Positions 1 to 9,711 are shown, counted from the stretch's first letter. The stretch: DNA of 64,000 nucleotides from Exiguobacterium sp. s193 (GCF_018618755.1 NZ_JACSMR010000005.1:104433-168432); one strand, 5' to 3'. Made by a program: numbers and translations. The notes: generated from the sequence alone by a model not told the origin.

Positions 1-159
1 AAAGATCATATGTTCAATCAAATGACTGATCCCATGTTCTTCAGGTGTTTCCGTTCGCGAACCGGCTTTGATGAAGATTCCTGTCGCTACACTCCGTGCG
101 CTCGGCATCCGTTCGATGATAATCCGTACACCATTTTCTAGCTGTATCCGTTCGACCAT
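1..159 (-). CDS. mlpA: M16-family zinc protease, N-terminal fragment (MlpA/YmxG-like)
   Basis: The gene runs off the left edge, so only the first 53 codons are visible. The fragment starts MVERIQLENG and ends in HLIEHMIF, which carries the inverted zinc motif HxxEH of the M16 (insulinase/processing peptidase) family. A perfect AGGAGG lies a few bases before the ATG at 159. In B. subtilis the gene following pnpA-ylxY is mlpA, an M16 peptidase; here it follows pnp directly with no ylxY between. Function beyond being a likely metallopeptidase cannot be judged from this fragment. Confidence 0.85.
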   Translation of the reverse strand, partial: MVERIQLENGVRIIIERMPSARSVATGIFIKAGSRTETPEEHGISHLIEHMIF

Positions 160-180
160 AATAGTTTCCTCCTGAATCGG

Positions 181-230
181 AAACAAGGTGGCTCTCGCTG
201 CGACATCCGCACCGTTGAGCCACCTTGTTT
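181..230 (-). terminator. 14-bp perfect inverted repeat between pnp and the M16 protease gene
   Basis: Arms at 181-194 and 217-230 are exact reverse complements around a 22-base loop. The minus-strand exit side has only a short interrupted T run (TTGTTTCC), so this may be a weak terminator or a 3' stabilising hairpin that lowers expression of the downstream protease gene rather than a full stop. Confidence 0.55.
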
Positions 231-233
231 TCA

Positions 234-2453
234 TTAGTTACGACGTGGTGGACGTTGTCCGTCACGTGGTGGGCGAGATCCTGTATCCCGACGTGGCGGG
301 CGGTTGTCACGCTCTGTTTTTTTCTTTTCATCATATGCGGCACGGTCTTCTGCACTCATCCCTTCGACAAGAAGGATTTTATGAGAGGCATTGACACGCC
401 CTTTGTCATCGACTTCTGTGACACGGACTTTCAGTTTGTCACCAAGTTTAACGACGTCTTCCGTCTGACCGACTCGATCGAGTGCAAGTTCAGAGATATG
501 GACGAGCGCGTCTTTTCCTTTAAATAATTCGACGAACGCACCAAACTTCTCAATTCGGCGAACCGTTCCATCGAATTCTTCACCGATGACGACTTCACGG
601 ACGATGTCCTCGACCAATTGACGTGCCCGGTTAATGCCATCTTGATCCGTCGATGCGATAAAGACCGTTCCATCCTGGTCGATATCAATCTTGACGCCTG
701 TTTCATCGATGATCGCATTGATGACTTTACCGCCGGGTCCAATCACATCACGGATTTTATCCGGATTGATTTTGAGGGTAACGATTTTCGGTGCATATTT
801 CGACAATTCGACACGTGGTTCAGCAATGACCGAATTCATGTGTTCGAGAATGTGCAAACGACCAAGACGCGCTTGTTCGAGTGCTTCTTCAAGAATTTGA
901 CGTGTGATGCCACCAATTTTCATATCCATTTGTAAAGCAGTCACACCATCTTTTGTTCCTGCGACTTTAAAGTCCATGTCGCCGAGATGATCTTCCATAC
1001 CTTGAATGTCAGTCAAAATCGAGTAGTTTTCGCCTTCTTTAATCAAGCCCATCGCGATTCCTGCGACTGGTGCTTTAAGCGGTACGCCGGCATCCATCAT
1101 CGCGAGGATTGAACCACAGATTGAGGCTTGTGAAGACGACCCATTGGATTCAAGCACTTCCGACACGAGACGGATCGTATACGGGAAATCTGTTTCTGAT
1201 GGTAAAACAGGTTGTAACGCCCGTTCTCCGAGTGCTCCGTGACCAATTTCACGACGACCTGGTGCACGCATCGGACGCGCTTCCCCAACTGAGAACGGTG
1301 GGAAGTTGTAGTGGTGCATAAAGCGTTTTTCTTCTTTTAGACCAAGTCCATCGATGATTTGTGCATCTCCGGCGACACCAAGCGTCGCGACAGACAAGAC
1401 TTGTGTTTGACCACGTGTGAAGAGACCAGACCCGTGGGCACGTGGCAAGAGTCCGATTTCTGAGTCGAGCGGACGGATTTCAGCAAGCCCACGACCATCC
1501 GGACGGACTTTATCTTCTGTGATCAAGCGGCGGACTTCTGTTTTGACGAACTTATTTAACACACCGGATACTTCAGCAAGTTGTGCTTCCGTGACCGATT
1601 CGTCTGCTGCGTAAAGATCGATATATTTTGAGATGACTTCGTTGATTGCGACGTCACGCGCTTGTTTTTCTTCGACTTGGACGGCAGTCGTCACTTCTGC
1701 TAACGCTTCCGTCTTCAGACGTGCAACGAGTGCCTCGTCAAACGATGATACCGTGTACGCAAATTTTTCTTTTCCGACAGCGGCAACGATTTCTTCTTGG
1801 AACGCAATCAATTCTTTAATGACATCATGTCCGAGTAAGATCGCTTCGAGCATCGCTTCTTCCGATACTTCCTTCGCGCCTGCTTCAACCATGTTGACGG
1901 CATGTTTTGTACCTGCGACTTGCAAGTCGATATCACTTGCTTCAGCCTGGCTTGCTGTCGGGTTGATGATGAACTCTCCGTCAACACGACCAATCGTCAC
2001 GCCCGCAATCGGACCGTCGAATGGAATATCAGAGATCGAAAGCGCGATTGATGCGCCGATCATCGCTGCAACTTCTGACGAGTTGTCCGGATCTGACGAA
2101 AGAACAGTCGTCGCGACTTGGATGTCGTGACGGAAACCGTCTGGGAAGAGCGGGCGAATCGGACGGTCAATCAACCGTGATGTTAAAATTGCATTTTCTC
2201 CCGGGCGTCCTTCACGTTTCAAGAAGCCACCTGGAATTTTACCTGCTGCATATAATTTTTCTTCATAGTTCACTGTTAATGGGAAGAAATCTAAATCTTT
2301 CGGTTGTTTCGATGCAACGACCGTCGCGAGAACAGCTGTCTCACCGTAGCGAATCATCGCTGCCCCGTTCGCTTGTTTGGCCAATTGACCGATTTCGATT
2401 GTTAAAGGACGTCCACCGAGTTCGGTCGAAAACGTCTGTTTTGTTTGTGACAT
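234..2453 (-). CDS. pnp: polyribonucleotide nucleotidyltransferase (PNPase)
   Basis: Phosphorolytic 3'-to-5' exoribonuclease of the RNA degradation machinery, 739 residues, the usual family length. Two RNase PH-like domains are followed by a KH domain (around [18 protein letters not shown]) and a C-terminal S1 domain ([20 protein letters not shown]), then a basic Arg/Pro-rich tail ([20 protein letters not shown]). The ATG at 2453 is chosen because a GAGGAG Shine-Dalgarno lies just upstream; a longer frame from 2489 overlaps that signal. Its own promoter lies at 2499-2527, after the rpsO terminator. Cytoplasmic. Confidence 0.98.
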   Translation of the reverse strand: MSQTKQTFSTELGGRPLTIEIGQLAKQANGAAMIRYGETAVLATVVASKQPKDLDFFPLTVNYEEKLYAAGKIPGGFLKREGRPGENAILTSRLIDRPIRPLFPDGFRHDIQVATTVLSSDPDNSSEVAAMIGASIALSISDIPFDGPIAGVTIGRVDGEFIINPTASQAEASDIDLQVAGTKHAVNMVEAGAKEVSEEAMLEAILLGHDVIKELIAFQEEIVAAVGKEKFAYTVSSFDEALVARLKTEALAEVTTAVQVEEKQARDVAINEVISKYIDLYAADESVTEAQLAEVSGVLNKFVKTEVRRLITEDKVRPDGRGLAEIRPLDSEIGLLPRAHGSGLFTRGQTQVLSVATLGVAGDAQIIDGLGLKEEKRFMHHYNFPPFSVGEARPMRAPGRREIGHGALGERALQPVLPSETDFPYTIRLVSEVLESNGSSSQASICGSILAMMDAGVPLKAPVAGIAMGLIKEGENYSILTDIQGMEDHLGDMDFKVAGTKDGVTALQMDMKIGGITRQILEEALEQARLGRLHILEHMNSVIAEPRVELSKYAPKIVTLKINPDKIRDVIGPGGKVINAIIDETGVKIDIDQDGTVFIASTDQDGINRARQLVEDIVREVVIGEEFDGTVRRIEKFGAFVELFKGKDALVHISELALDRVGQTEDVVKLGDKLKVRVTEVDDKGRVNASHKILLVEGMSAEDRAAYDEKKKTERDNRPPRRDTGSRPPRDGQRPPRRN

Positions 2454-2498
2454 GCACAAATCTCCTCTCACTGCTATCCGTTTTTTCATTCAAATCTA

Positions 2499-2527
2499 AT
2501 TATGTAGGTTCTTGCGCCAAATGTCCA
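2499..2527 (-). promoter_or_regulatory. sigma-A promoter for pnp
   Basis: On the minus strand TGGACA (2527-2522) is separated by 17 bases from CATAAT (2504-2499), each one mismatch from consensus. It lies downstream of the rpsO terminator, giving an untranslated leader of roughly 40 bases before pnp. Seen by eye only. Confidence 0.7.
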
Positions 2528-2536
2528 TGAATCGGC

Positions 2537-2570
2537 AAAAAAAAGAAACAGGAGACGATGCTCCTGCTTC
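2537..2570 (-). terminator. rho-independent terminator after rpsO
   Basis: Minus-strand hairpin with GAAGCAGGAG pairing CTCCTGTTTC around a 6-base loop (2545-2570), followed by eight T residues (2537-2544). Confidence 0.9.
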
Positions 2571-2590
2571 CACTTGTCCTTTTAGTCGGA

Positions 2591-2860
2591 TTAGCGACGA
2601 AGACCAAGACGTTCGATCAATGAACGGTAACGAGCAACATCCTTGTTACGAAGGTATGTGAGCAAGTTACGGCGACGACCGACCATTTTCAAGAGACCAC
2701 GACGTGAGTGGTGATCCTTTTTGTGTGTACGTAAGTGATCGTTCAAAGTTGTGATCTGTTCAGTTAAAACAGCAACTTGTACTTCCGGCGAACCAGTATC
2801 GCCTTGTTTCGTAGCATAAGCTTCGATAATTTCGTTTTTACGTTCTTTAGTGAGTGCCAT
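2591..2860 (-). CDS. rpsO: 30S ribosomal protein S15
   Basis: S15 binds the 16S rRNA central domain early in 30S assembly. The product is 89 residues, standard length, and contains the family segments [20 protein letters not shown] and [13 protein letters not shown]. The ATG at 2860 is preceded by GGAGGTGGAG; the frame open further upstream belongs to the leader. It is transcribed from its own promoter at 2959-2987 and closed by a terminator at 2537-2570, so it is a single-gene unit between ribF and pnp. The leader folds into a plausible autoregulatory structure. Confidence 0.98.
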   Translation of the reverse strand: MALTKERKNEIIEAYATKQGDTGSPEVQVAVLTEQITTLNDHLRTHKKDHHSRRGLLKMVGRRRNLLTYLRNKDVARYRSLIERLGLRR

Positions 2861-2952
2861 TGTCACTCCACCTCCATCTTTTAAATGACCGGATTGCCGA
2901 GCATCGGATGGTGAGACCTGATGCCAAGTCAATCGGCTGTACGTGATCGTAC
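2861..2952 (-). promoter_or_regulatory. structured rpsO leader, candidate S15 autoregulatory RNA
   Basis: From the predicted transcription start near 2952 the minus strand first forms a 5-bp hairpin (GTACG/CGTAC, 2939-2952). It then forms a compound fold: CCGATTG (2936-2930) pairs CAATCCGG (2896-2889) with one bulge, and inside it GCATC (2924-2920) pairs GATGC (2905-2901). S15 of Bacillus and Geobacillus represses its own translation through a leader structure. That this RNA does the same is inference from position and fold. Confidence 0.55.
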
Positions 2953-2958
2953 TGACTT

Positions 2959-2987
2959 ATCATAACGAACCGCTATTCTTCTGTCAA
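2959..2987 (-). promoter_or_regulatory. strong sigma-A promoter for rpsO
   Basis: Minus strand TTGACA (2987-2982), 17-base spacer, TATGAT (2964-2959). The -35 box overlaps the stop codon of ribF, so the promoter is packed into the end of the preceding gene. Confidence 0.85.
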
Positions 2988-3913
2988 ACGTTTAAACGGC
3001 GTGCCGCTTCGATTTTATCTTGAGCAAGTTGTGCTTTTAAGCTCTCGATCCCGTCAAATGCCTGTTCGTCACGTAAATACGCAATCCACTCGAGCTTCAA
3101 TTCTTGCCCGTATAAATCTTCATCAAACTGAAGTAAGTGGGTTTCAACACTGACTTCTCCCGTTTCGTAAAAGGTTGGTCTCCGTCCAATATTCGTCATC
3201 GCTGGAAACGTCCGTCCGTCTTCGAGCTGCGCCCGCGTCGCATAGACACCGAGTTTCGGAATGACATAGGCAAATTCCGGACGGATGTTCGCCGTCGGGA
3301 AGCCGATTTGTCTTCCCCGTGCATCGCCATGAATGACAATACCTTTCAGTTGGTACGGTTCTCCGAGTAAACTCGCTGCCGCTTCGACTTCCCCTGCTGC
3401 AAGCAGCTTCCGGATCCGGGTCGAACTGACTTTTTCATCATCTGCCTGTTGTTCAGCGACCGTCGTGTGTGTAAATTGCCCGCGACTATGAAAATCAAGG
3501 GTCGCCATCTTCCCGGCACCAAATCGCCCATAGGAATAATCGAATCCGGCAACGATATGTTTCGCTCCCGCCCCAATCAAATACGTATCGACGAATTCTT
3601 GTGGAGAGAGTTCTGAAAAAGCAACCGTAAACTCGATCACGTAAGCACGGTCGATGCCGAGCTGTGCCATTTTTTCGAGTTTTCGGTCAAGGGGAGTGAT
3701 GTAGCGGATTTGATCGTCACTTTTTCCGAGCACTTGCTTCGGGTGGGGATCAAATGTCATCACGGTAACAGGAAGTTTGAGTTCTTTCCCTTTGTCGATT
3801 GCTGTTTGTAATACTTGTTGATGTCCGAGGTGAACCCCATCAAAAAATCCGAGTGCAATGATTCCTGGTTCCTCGACTGGTTTTTCCGGATATGTTAAAT
3901 GAATGATTTCCAT
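2984..3913 (-). CDS. ribF: bifunctional riboflavin kinase/FAD synthetase
   Basis: Converts riboflavin to FMN and then FAD. The 309-residue protein has an N-terminal adenylyltransferase domain with GFFDGVHLGH at residues 22-31 and a C-terminal flavokinase domain beginning at GIVIHGDARGRQIGFPTANI, where the GxPTAN-type segment binds the nucleotide. The ATG at 3913 has GGAGA upstream; upstream extension would overlap truB. It follows truB by 16 bases and shares its transcript, as in B. subtilis truB-ribC. I see no FMN riboswitch before this operon. Confidence 0.97.
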   Translation of the reverse strand: MEIIHLTYPEKPVEEPGIIALGFFDGVHLGHQQVLQTAIDKGKELKLPVTVMTFDPHPKQVLGKSDDQIRYITPLDRKLEKMAQLGIDRAYVIEFTVAFSELSPQEFVDTYLIGAGAKHIVAGFDYSYGRFGAGKMATLDFHSRGQFTHTTVAEQQADDEKVSSTRIRKLLAAGEVEAAASLLGEPYQLKGIVIHGDARGRQIGFPTANIRPEFAYVIPKLGVYATRAQLEDGRTFPAMTNIGRRPTFYETGEVSVETHLLQFDEDLYGQELKLEWIAYLRDEQAFDGIESLKAQLAQDKIEAARRLNV

Positions 3914-3929
3914 CCCGATCTCTCCGATC

Positions 3930-4838
3930 TTAATCGATTTGTAACATGACCTCGACGCGCCCCATATTGATTTCAGGGTCACGGCGATAAATCGCTAACG
4001 GTACGTCCTCTTCATTATAGACAGTAAACAGTTCGAATTCATCCGGAATGCTTGCAAGTTTTGCTCCGTTTAAGACCCGAGCTGCCGTTTCAGCATCAAC
4101 CGTCATCCGCGGCCACTTTTGAATGACTTGTTCAATCGGTAAGACATACGCCAAACGCTCCTCGACCGTCTCACAGGCCTCGAGTGTCGCAAGTGTCACG
4201 GCATCCCCCTCTTGGATTGTCCCCGACTCCGTCCGGCGTAAGTGGCTCATATGCGCCGCATAACCCAGTTGTTCGCCGATTTGTACGGCAAGCGTCCGGA
4301 TGTAGGTCCCTTTCCCGCAAGCAATTTCAATTTGGAATCGGCAAACGTCGTCTTCGAACCTGACAGATGATGTTCGGAGAAGTTCATGAATCTCGACTAG
4401 ACGCGTCGGACGCTCGACTTCGATTCCTTTGCGGGCATATTCATATAACTTTCTACCGTTGACTTTCACCGCTGAGTAGTAAGGTGGTGTCTGTTCAATC
4501 TGCCCTGTCAATTGCTTTAGGACGCCGTCGATTTGTGCTTCCGTCAACGCGTCTTGCACCACAGGTGTCGTCTCGACCGTCTCACCATGTGCATCTTCTG
4601 TCGTCGTCGCGTATCCAATCGTCACTTCCGCAACATACCGTTTCCCTTCATCCGTGATGAAGCGTGCGAGTTTCGTCGCCCGTCCGAGACAGATTGGCAA
4701 AACACCGGTCACTTCCGGGTCGAGCGTGCCGGTATGTCCCACTTTTTTTGTTTGAAATAACCGTCGCAACCGAAACACACAATCATGACTCGTCATCCCA
4801 GCTGGTTTATCTAACGGTAACACACCAATCGGTTCCAT
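3930..4838 (-). CDS. truB: tRNA pseudouridine(55) synthase
   Basis: Isomerises U55 to pseudouridine in the T-loop of tRNAs. The 302-residue protein has the catalytic motif HTGTLDPEVTGVLP with the nucleophilic aspartate at residue 40, and a C-terminal PUA-like region. The start has an excellent AGGAGG upstream, but that signal lies immediately after the rbfA terminator, leaving no room for a promoter. truB and ribF should therefore depend on read-through of that terminator. Confidence 0.97.
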   Translation of the reverse strand: MEPIGVLPLDKPAGMTSHDCVFRLRRLFQTKKVGHTGTLDPEVTGVLPICLGRATKLARFITDEGKRYVAEVTIGYATTTEDAHGETVETTPVVQDALTEAQIDGVLKQLTGQIEQTPPYYSAVKVNGRKLYEYARKGIEVERPTRLVEIHELLRTSSVRFEDDVCRFQIEIACGKGTYIRTLAVQIGEQLGYAAHMSHLRRTESGTIQEGDAVTLATLEACETVEERLAYVLPIEQVIQKWPRMTVDAETAARVLNGAKLASIPDEFELFTVYNEEDVPLAIYRRDPEINMGRVEVMLQID

Positions 4839-4852
4839 CTCCTCGTCCTCCT

Positions 4853-4882
4853 AAAAAAGGGCAACCACGCTTGTGGTTGCCC
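4853..4882 (-). terminator. rho-independent terminator between rbfA and truB
   Basis: Perfect 10-bp minus-strand stem GGGCAACCAC/GTGGTTGCCC with a 4-base loop (4859-4882), then six T residues (4853-4858). The truB Shine-Dalgarno begins directly after the T run. Confidence 0.95.
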
Positions 4883-4893
4883 TGTTGATCTTG

Positions 4894-5235
4894 TCAATCC
4901 TTGTTCAAGTTCCGGAGCAACTCGTCAATTCGTGACCCATACTCGACCGATGTATCAATCTCGAACATCAATTCCGGTGTTTTACGAAGGCGGATCCGGG
5001 ATCCGATTTCCTTACGCATAAACCCTTTTGATTTTTCAAGACCGATGCGTGCATCGTCTCGTACTTTTTCGTCACCAAGCACCGAATAAAAAATCGTCGC
5101 TTGTTGTAAGTCACCAGTCACTTCGACACCTGTTACGGTAACCGCTTTGACACGTGGATCATTAACATCTTTGATGAGCATTTGCGTAATCTCTTTACGA
5201 ACTTGTTCTGCAACTCGGTTTGAACGTACACTCAT
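4894..5235 (-). CDS. rbfA: ribosome-binding factor A
   Basis: Small KH-fold protein needed for late 30S maturation and 16S 5'-end processing. It has 113 residues, typical length, with the family segments MSVRSNRVAEQVRKEI and RLRKTPELMFEIDTSVEYG. The start at 5235 has GGAGGG 7-8 bases upstream. In B. subtilis ylxP separates infB from rbfA; here the two are only 35 bases apart and ylxP is absent. It is the last gene of the rimP-nusA-infB operon, followed by a strong terminator. Confidence 0.97.
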   Translation of the reverse strand: MSVRSNRVAEQVRKEITQMLIKDVNDPRVKAVTVTGVEVTGDLQQATIFYSVLGDEKVRDDARIGLEKSKGFMRKEIGSRIRLRKTPELMFEIDTSVEYGSRIDELLRNLNKD

Positions 5236-5270
5236 GTGAATTCCCTCCAGTTCGGATGATCTCCGTTCTG

Positions 5271-7445
5271 TTACTTCCGTTTGACTTCTTCCATGATGAA
5301 GGCTTCGATGACGTCATCGACTTTGATGTCGTCATACTTCTCAATCTTGATTCCACACTCATAGCCAGTCGCGACTTCTTTGACGTCGTCTTTAAAGCGA
5401 CGAAGTGTATCAAGTTTCCCTTCATAGATGACGATGCTGTCACGGACGACGCGGACACCTGCTGCACGTGTCAACTTACCTTCCGTCACGTAACCACCAG
5501 CAATCGTTCCGACTTTCGAAACTTTGATGACGTCACGGACTTCCGCTTGTCCGATGATTTTCTCGACGAATTCAGGGTCAAGTAACCCTTTCATCGCTTG
5601 TTCGATTTCTTCAATCGCATTGTAGATGATTTTGTGGAGACGAATCTCAACCTTCTCTTGATCTGCCATTGATTTCGCGTTACCGTCTGGACGGACGTTG
5701 AAACCGATGATGATCGCGTTCGCTGCTGAAGCGAGGATGACATCACCTTCTGTGATGGCACCAACACCTGAGTGAACAATGTTGATTTTAACGCCTTCGA
5801 CATCGATTTTCTTAAGTGAACCTGCGAGAGCTTCGACAGAACCTTGAACGTCACCTTTGATGATGATGTTTAAGTCTTTGACTTCGCCTTCTTTGATGCG
5901 GTCAAAGAGATCTTCGAGGCTGACTTTCGCTGAATCGCGACGTTGTGCTTCGATTTCACGTTGGTAACGTGCTTCACCGATTTGACGCGCTTTTTTCTCA
6001 TCTTCAAACGCGAAGAATTGATCACCGGCTTTTGGTACATCGTTTAAGCCTGTGATTTCGATCGGTGTGGATGGACCGACTTCTTTCACACGGCGACCGA
6101 TATCATTGACCATCGCCCGAATCCGACCGAACGTATGACCGACGACGATTGGGTCTCCGACACGAAGTGTTCCGTGTTGGACGAGTAACGTCGCAACCGG
6201 TCCACGACCTTTATCGAGTTTCGCCTCGATGACCGTTCCGCGTCCGTTCATCTCTGGTGTTGATTTATATTCTTGGACTTCTGAAACAAGAAGAATCATT
6301 TCGAGCAATTCGTCGATTCCGTCGCCTTTTAAAGCAGAAACCGGTACGAAAATCGTATCGCCGCCCCAATCTTCCGCAACGAGTTCGAACTCTGTCAATT
6401 CTTGTTTGACGCGATCTGGGTTAGCGCCTTCTTTATCCATTTTGTTGACGGCAACGATGATTGGCACTCCCGCTGCTTTCGCATGACTGATTGCTTCTTC
6501 TGTTTGCGGCATGACACCGTCATCCGCTGCAACGACGATGATCGCGATATCTGTCACGTCTGCTCCACGAGCACGCATTGTCGTAAACGCCGCGTGACCT
6601 GGTGTATCAAGGAACGTGATTTTTTTGTTATCGATTTCAACTTGATATGCCCCGATATGCTGCGTGATCCCACCAGCTTCGCCCGCTGTTACTTTCGTGT
6701 TACGGATCGAGTCAAGAAGTGTCGTTTTACCGTGGTCGACGTGACCCATGATTGTGACGACAGGAGGACGTTCTGACAACTCATAGTCATCAAGGTCAAG
6801 TTCATATGCATCGAAATCCGTTTCGTCAACTTTAACGGTTTTTTCAACTTCGAAACCGAAGTCTGATGCTAACAATTCAACTGTCTCATCATCGAGATCT
6901 TGGTTGATTGTCGCCATGACACCCATGCCCATCAATTTCATGATGAGTTCGTTTGGTTTTTTGTCCATTTTTTCAGCAAGCTCACCAACCGTCAAGTTGT
7001 CCGCATATTGAACGACATTCGCCATCGCTTCTTCTTGTGCCCGGCGTGCTGCTTTCCGTTGACTTGATTTTGAGTTCGGGTCAGCCACTTCTAATTTACG
7101 TGGTTCTGCTTTCTTTTGGTTCGGACGACGTTTCCCACCGCGGTTGTTGCGGTTTCCGAATTCTGGACGTCCACCTTTTGTATTACGTGATTGATTGCCT
7201 GCTGGTTTATTAGTAGTTGTTCCTGGTCGGTTCGGTTTATTGTCTGATTTCACTTGTTTTGGAGCCTCCGTTTTTTCAACCCGATGTTTTTCGGGATTAA
7301 ATACTTTGTCGAGTTGCTGTACTGTTTGTTCATCTAATACTGCCATATGATTCTTGACGGGTTTCTCAAGCTTTTCAAGCTGTGCGATAACCTGCTTACT
7401 TGTTACATTTTGTTCCTTAGCGAATTCGTATACACGTTTACCCAA
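5271..7445 (-). CDS. infB: translation initiation factor IF-2 (TTG start)
   Basis: GTPase that brings initiator tRNA to the ribosome; 724 residues. It has an N-terminal IF2_N module ([20 protein letters not shown]), a basic Asn/Gly/Lys-rich linker, a second IF2_N module, and a G domain with GHVDHGKT at about 234-241, DTPGHAAF and NKMDKEGA, followed by the beta-barrel and C domains. An in-frame TTG at 7460 lies within the GGAGGTGG Shine-Dalgarno itself, so I place the start at the TTG at 7445, seven bases after it. Cytoplasmic; sits between rplGA and rbfA. Confidence 0.97.
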   Translation of the reverse strand: MGKRVYEFAKEQNVTSKQVIAQLEKLEKPVKNHMAVLDEQTVQQLDKVFNPEKHRVEKTEAPKQVKSDNKPNRPGTTTNKPAGNQSRNTKGGRPEFGNRNNRGGKRRPNQKKAEPRKLEVADPNSKSSQRKAARRAQEEAMANVVQYADNLTVGELAEKMDKKPNELIMKLMGMGVMATINQDLDDETVELLASDFGFEVEKTVKVDETDFDAYELDLDDYELSERPPVVTIMGHVDHGKTTLLDSIRNTKVTAGEAGGITQHIGAYQVEIDNKKITFLDTPGHAAFTTMRARGADVTDIAIIVVAADDGVMPQTEEAISHAKAAGVPIIVAVNKMDKEGANPDRVKQELTEFELVAEDWGGDTIFVPVSALKGDGIDELLEMILLVSEVQEYKSTPEMNGRGTVIEAKLDKGRGPVATLLVQHGTLRVGDPIVVGHTFGRIRAMVNDIGRRVKEVGPSTPIEITGLNDVPKAGDQFFAFEDEKKARQIGEARYQREIEAQRRDSAKVSLEDLFDRIKEGEVKDLNIIIKGDVQGSVEALAGSLKKIDVEGVKINIVHSGVGAITEGDVILASAANAIIIGFNVRPDGNAKSMADQEKVEIRLHKIIYNAIEEIEQAMKGLLDPEFVEKIIGQAEVRDVIKVSKVGTIAGGYVTEGKLTRAAGVRVVRDSIVIYEGKLDTLRRFKDDVKEVATGYECGIKIEKYDDIKVDDVIEAFIMEEVKRK

Positions 7446-7460
7446 AGGATCCACCTCCAA

Positions 7461-7763
7461 TTAATCGTTCGAGAGGAGTTCAGTTAGCTTTTTCGCAAAT
7501 CCGGCTTCATTGACTGACACAACAACACGCGCGTCTTTCCCTAGTGCATGGCCAAGAATCGAACGATCCCCGACTTCAAGATATGGGACATGGTAACTTG
7601 TGCATTTATCCGTAACCTTTTTACGCGTTGCAGCCCCCGCATCTGCTGCTAAGAGGACGAGCTTCGCTTGCCCTCCCCGTACTTCTTTCAGTACGAGTTC
7701 TTCTCCAGTCGTCACTTTACGCGCTCGGTTCGCGAGACCAAGGAGCGATTCCCATTTACTCAT
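7461..7763 (-). CDS. rplGA: L7Ae-family K-turn RNA-binding protein (YlxQ/RplGA)
   Basis: 100-residue member of the L7Ae/L30e family that binds RNA kink-turns. Visible family features are the N-terminal [17 protein letters not shown], the central [18 protein letters not shown] and [18 protein letters not shown]. The start at 7763 follows GGGAGGTACAC. Its first codons overlap the end of rnpM by 8 bases, so translation is likely coupled. Lies in the nusA-infB operon in the conserved Bacillales order. Its exact physiological target is not established from sequence. Confidence 0.92.
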   Translation of the reverse strand: MSKWESLLGLANRARKVTTGEELVLKEVRGGQAKLVLLAADAGAATRKKVTDKCTSYHVPYLEVGDRSILGHALGKDARVVVSVNEAGFAKKLTELLSND

Positions 7764-8025
7764 GTGTACCTCCCGCGATTGCAAGCAATTGATCATATAG
7801 TTCATCTGTCGTCTTGACTTTCAGATGATGATCGAGTGTTCGCTTCTTCTTTGCCTTCTCGATGACCGTCACATCTTTCGTTAAATAGGCACCTCGCCCA
7901 TTCATCTTACCATTAAGATCGATGACAACCTCACTGTCAGGTGTTCGAACGACGCGAATCAACTCTTTTTTTGTTTTCATTTCTTGTGTGATGACGCATT
8001 TACGTAAAGGTACCTTCTTTTGCAC
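7756..8025 (-). CDS. rnpM: YlxR-family RNase P modulator RnpM (GTG start)
   Basis: 89-residue basic protein with the YlxR signatures [10 protein letters not shown] and [12 protein letters not shown]. In B. subtilis YlxR has been described as an RNA-binding modulator of RNase P and renamed RnpM. The start is GTG at 8025 with GAGG upstream in the nusA stop region. Three bases separate it from nusA and its end overlaps rplGA by 8 bases. The symbol is by family and position. Confidence 0.9.
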   Translation of the reverse strand: MQKKVPLRKCVITQEMKTKKELIRVVRTPDSEVVIDLNGKMNGRGAYLTKDVTVIEKAKKKRTLDHHLKVKTTDELYDQLLAIAGGTHE

Positions 8026-8028
8026 GAA

Positions 8029-9141
8029 TTATTCCTCGCCTTCGACTTGGACCGCTTCCACGTCAACTGCTTCATCTTTGAGGAACACATCTCGAAGACC
8101 CATCGATTCTGCTTCCGACTCACTCTTGATGTCAATTTTCCATCCTGTCAACTTCGCAGCAAGGCGGGCGTTTTGCCCACGCTTCCCGATTGCGAGTGAC
8201 AATTGGAAATCAGGCACGACGACGATTGTCGCCTTCGCCGGTTCGTTGACATACACACTGACGACTTGTGCTGGGCTCAAGGCATTCGCAACATATTCTT
8301 TTGGATCATCGGAATAACGAACGATATCAATTTTTTCACCGTTCAATTCGTTGACGATACTTTGAACACGCGCACCCTTTTGACCGACACATGCACCGAC
8401 CGGGTCGATATCCTCTGACGCGACCGCGATTTTCGAACGATCTCCCGCTTCACGCGCGACAGATTTCACTTCGACTTCGCCAGCAGCGATTTCTGGTACT
8501 TCAATTTCAAACAAACGCTTGAGTAAACCAGGGTGTGTCCGTGACACAAGAATCGATGCGCCTGATCCTTTGACCATTGGATCGACTTTCGTCACGTATA
8601 CTTTGATGTATTCCCGAATACCAAAGCGTTCATTCGGCATTTGTTCGTGTGTCGTCAGAACTGCTTCGATTCCTTCAAGGTTAACATAGAGGTTGCGCGC
8701 ATCTTGTCGCTCGACCATCCCTGTCATGATTTCATCTTCACGGTCCGCGAAGTGATTGTAAATGCGCTCCCGCTCCGCTTCACGCATTTTTTGTGTGACG
8801 ATTTGTTTCGCCGTCTGTGCAGCAACACGTCCGAAGTCCCCCGGTGTGACTTCGACTTTATGGAAGTCCCCAAGTTCGTATGTCGGATCGATTTCATGTG
8901 CTTCTTCTAGAGAAAGCTGCTCTTCCGGTTGTGTCAAGCGTTCGACGACTTCCTTCAGTGCGAAGACACGAATATCTCCTGTTTTTTGGTCGAACTCGAC
9001 CTTGACTGCCTCCGACTCTTTGCCGAAGTTGCGGCGGTAAGCTGAGATCAATGCTTGTTCTAACGCATCGATGATAATATTCTTATCGATTTCTTTTTCT
9101 TTTGCGATTTGCTCGATCGCCTCGAGTAACTTTGGTCCCAT
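8029..9141 (-). CDS. nusA: transcription termination/antitermination factor NusA
   Basis: RNA polymerase-associated factor that promotes pausing and intrinsic termination. The 370-residue protein has the N-terminal polymerase-binding domain, an S1 domain (MTGMVERQDARNLYVNLEG) and two KH domains (DPVGACVGQKGARVQSIVNE and AIGKRGQNARLAAKLTGW), without the C-terminal acidic repeats of E. coli NusA, as usual for Firmicutes. The start at 9141 has a GGAAGAG-type signal. It follows rimP by 16 bases. A promoter followed by a terminator precedes this operon, which suggests NusA controls its own synthesis by attenuation. Confidence 0.98.
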   Translation of the reverse strand: MGPKLLEAIEQIAKEKEIDKNIIIDALEQALISAYRRNFGKESEAVKVEFDQKTGDIRVFALKEVVERLTQPEEQLSLEEAHEIDPTYELGDFHKVEVTPGDFGRVAAQTAKQIVTQKMREAERERIYNHFADREDEIMTGMVERQDARNLYVNLEGIEAVLTTHEQMPNERFGIREYIKVYVTKVDPMVKGSGASILVSRTHPGLLKRLFEIEVPEIAAGEVEVKSVAREAGDRSKIAVASEDIDPVGACVGQKGARVQSIVNELNGEKIDIVRYSDDPKEYVANALSPAQVVSVYVNEPAKATIVVVPDFQLSLAIGKRGQNARLAAKLTGWKIDIKSESEAESMGLRDVFLKDEAVDVEAVQVEGEE

Positions 9142-9157
9142 CGTTCTCTTCCTTTCC

Positions 9158-9625
9158 TTAGAACAGTACCGCAAGTCGCGCCATCGCGATCTTGGTCACC
9201 GGTATCTCAATTTTCAATTTTCGTGTCTTGACGCGGACTTCGATTTCAAGAAGCTCATCCGTGTACGCGAGTAACGTTCCTTCAAACTCTGTAGCATCTT
9301 TCACCGGATCATTCGTTTTGACGTAGATATGTTTCCCAATCGCCTTTTCGAAATCCTCAGTTTTCTTGAGTGGACGTTCTGCGCCCGGACTGGCAACATC
9401 TAGATAGTAGGGTTCGTCGATCGGATCATCATTGTTCAATGCTTCCGATAACTGTTCGTTGATGTTGACACAATCCTCAAGGTCAACGCCACCTTCCTTA
9501 TCGATGGAGACACGTAGGAACCAATCCGCCCCCTCTTTGACGAATTCGACGTCGACAAGCTCCATCCCCTCTCGTTCTACGATTGGTTTCGCGAGCGCCT
9601 CGACCTTCTCAGTTACGTTCGTCAT
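9158..9625 (-). CDS. rimP: ribosome maturation factor RimP
   Basis: 30S assembly factor acting with S12; 155 residues. Family segments include GMELVDVEFVKEGADWFLRV and DEPYYLDVASPGAERPL. Two ATG codons occur at 9631 and 9625. The first abuts the GGAGG signal with no spacing, so the second (MTNVTEKV) is chosen with a 6-base spacing. It is the first gene of the operon that continues through nusA, rnpM, rplGA, infB and rbfA. Confidence 0.96.
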   Translation of the reverse strand: MTNVTEKVEALAKPIVEREGMELVDVEFVKEGADWFLRVSIDKEGGVDLEDCVNINEQLSEALNNDDPIDEPYYLDVASPGAERPLKKTEDFEKAIGKHIYVKTNDPVKDATEFEGTLLAYTDELLEIEVRVKTRKLKIEIPVTKIAMARLAVLF

Positions 9626-9638
9626 CTTCATCCTCCTT

Positions 9639-9680
9639 CAAAAAACAAACAAGAAAGGAGCAGGTCCCCCTACTCCTTCC
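9639..9680 (-). terminator. terminator after polC, also inside the rimP-nusA leader
   Basis: Minus-strand hairpin GGAAGGAGTAGG/CCTGCTCCTTTC around a short G-rich loop (9653-9680), followed by a T-rich run (TTGTTTTTT, 9647-9639). It stops transcripts from polC, but it also lies about 25 bases downstream of the predicted rimP promoter start, so it can act as an attenuator for the nusA operon. The rimP Shine-Dalgarno follows at once. Confidence 0.85.
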
Positions 9681-9711
9681 AAGTCGTAGTATAAAAAACA
9701 TTTCCTCACTC

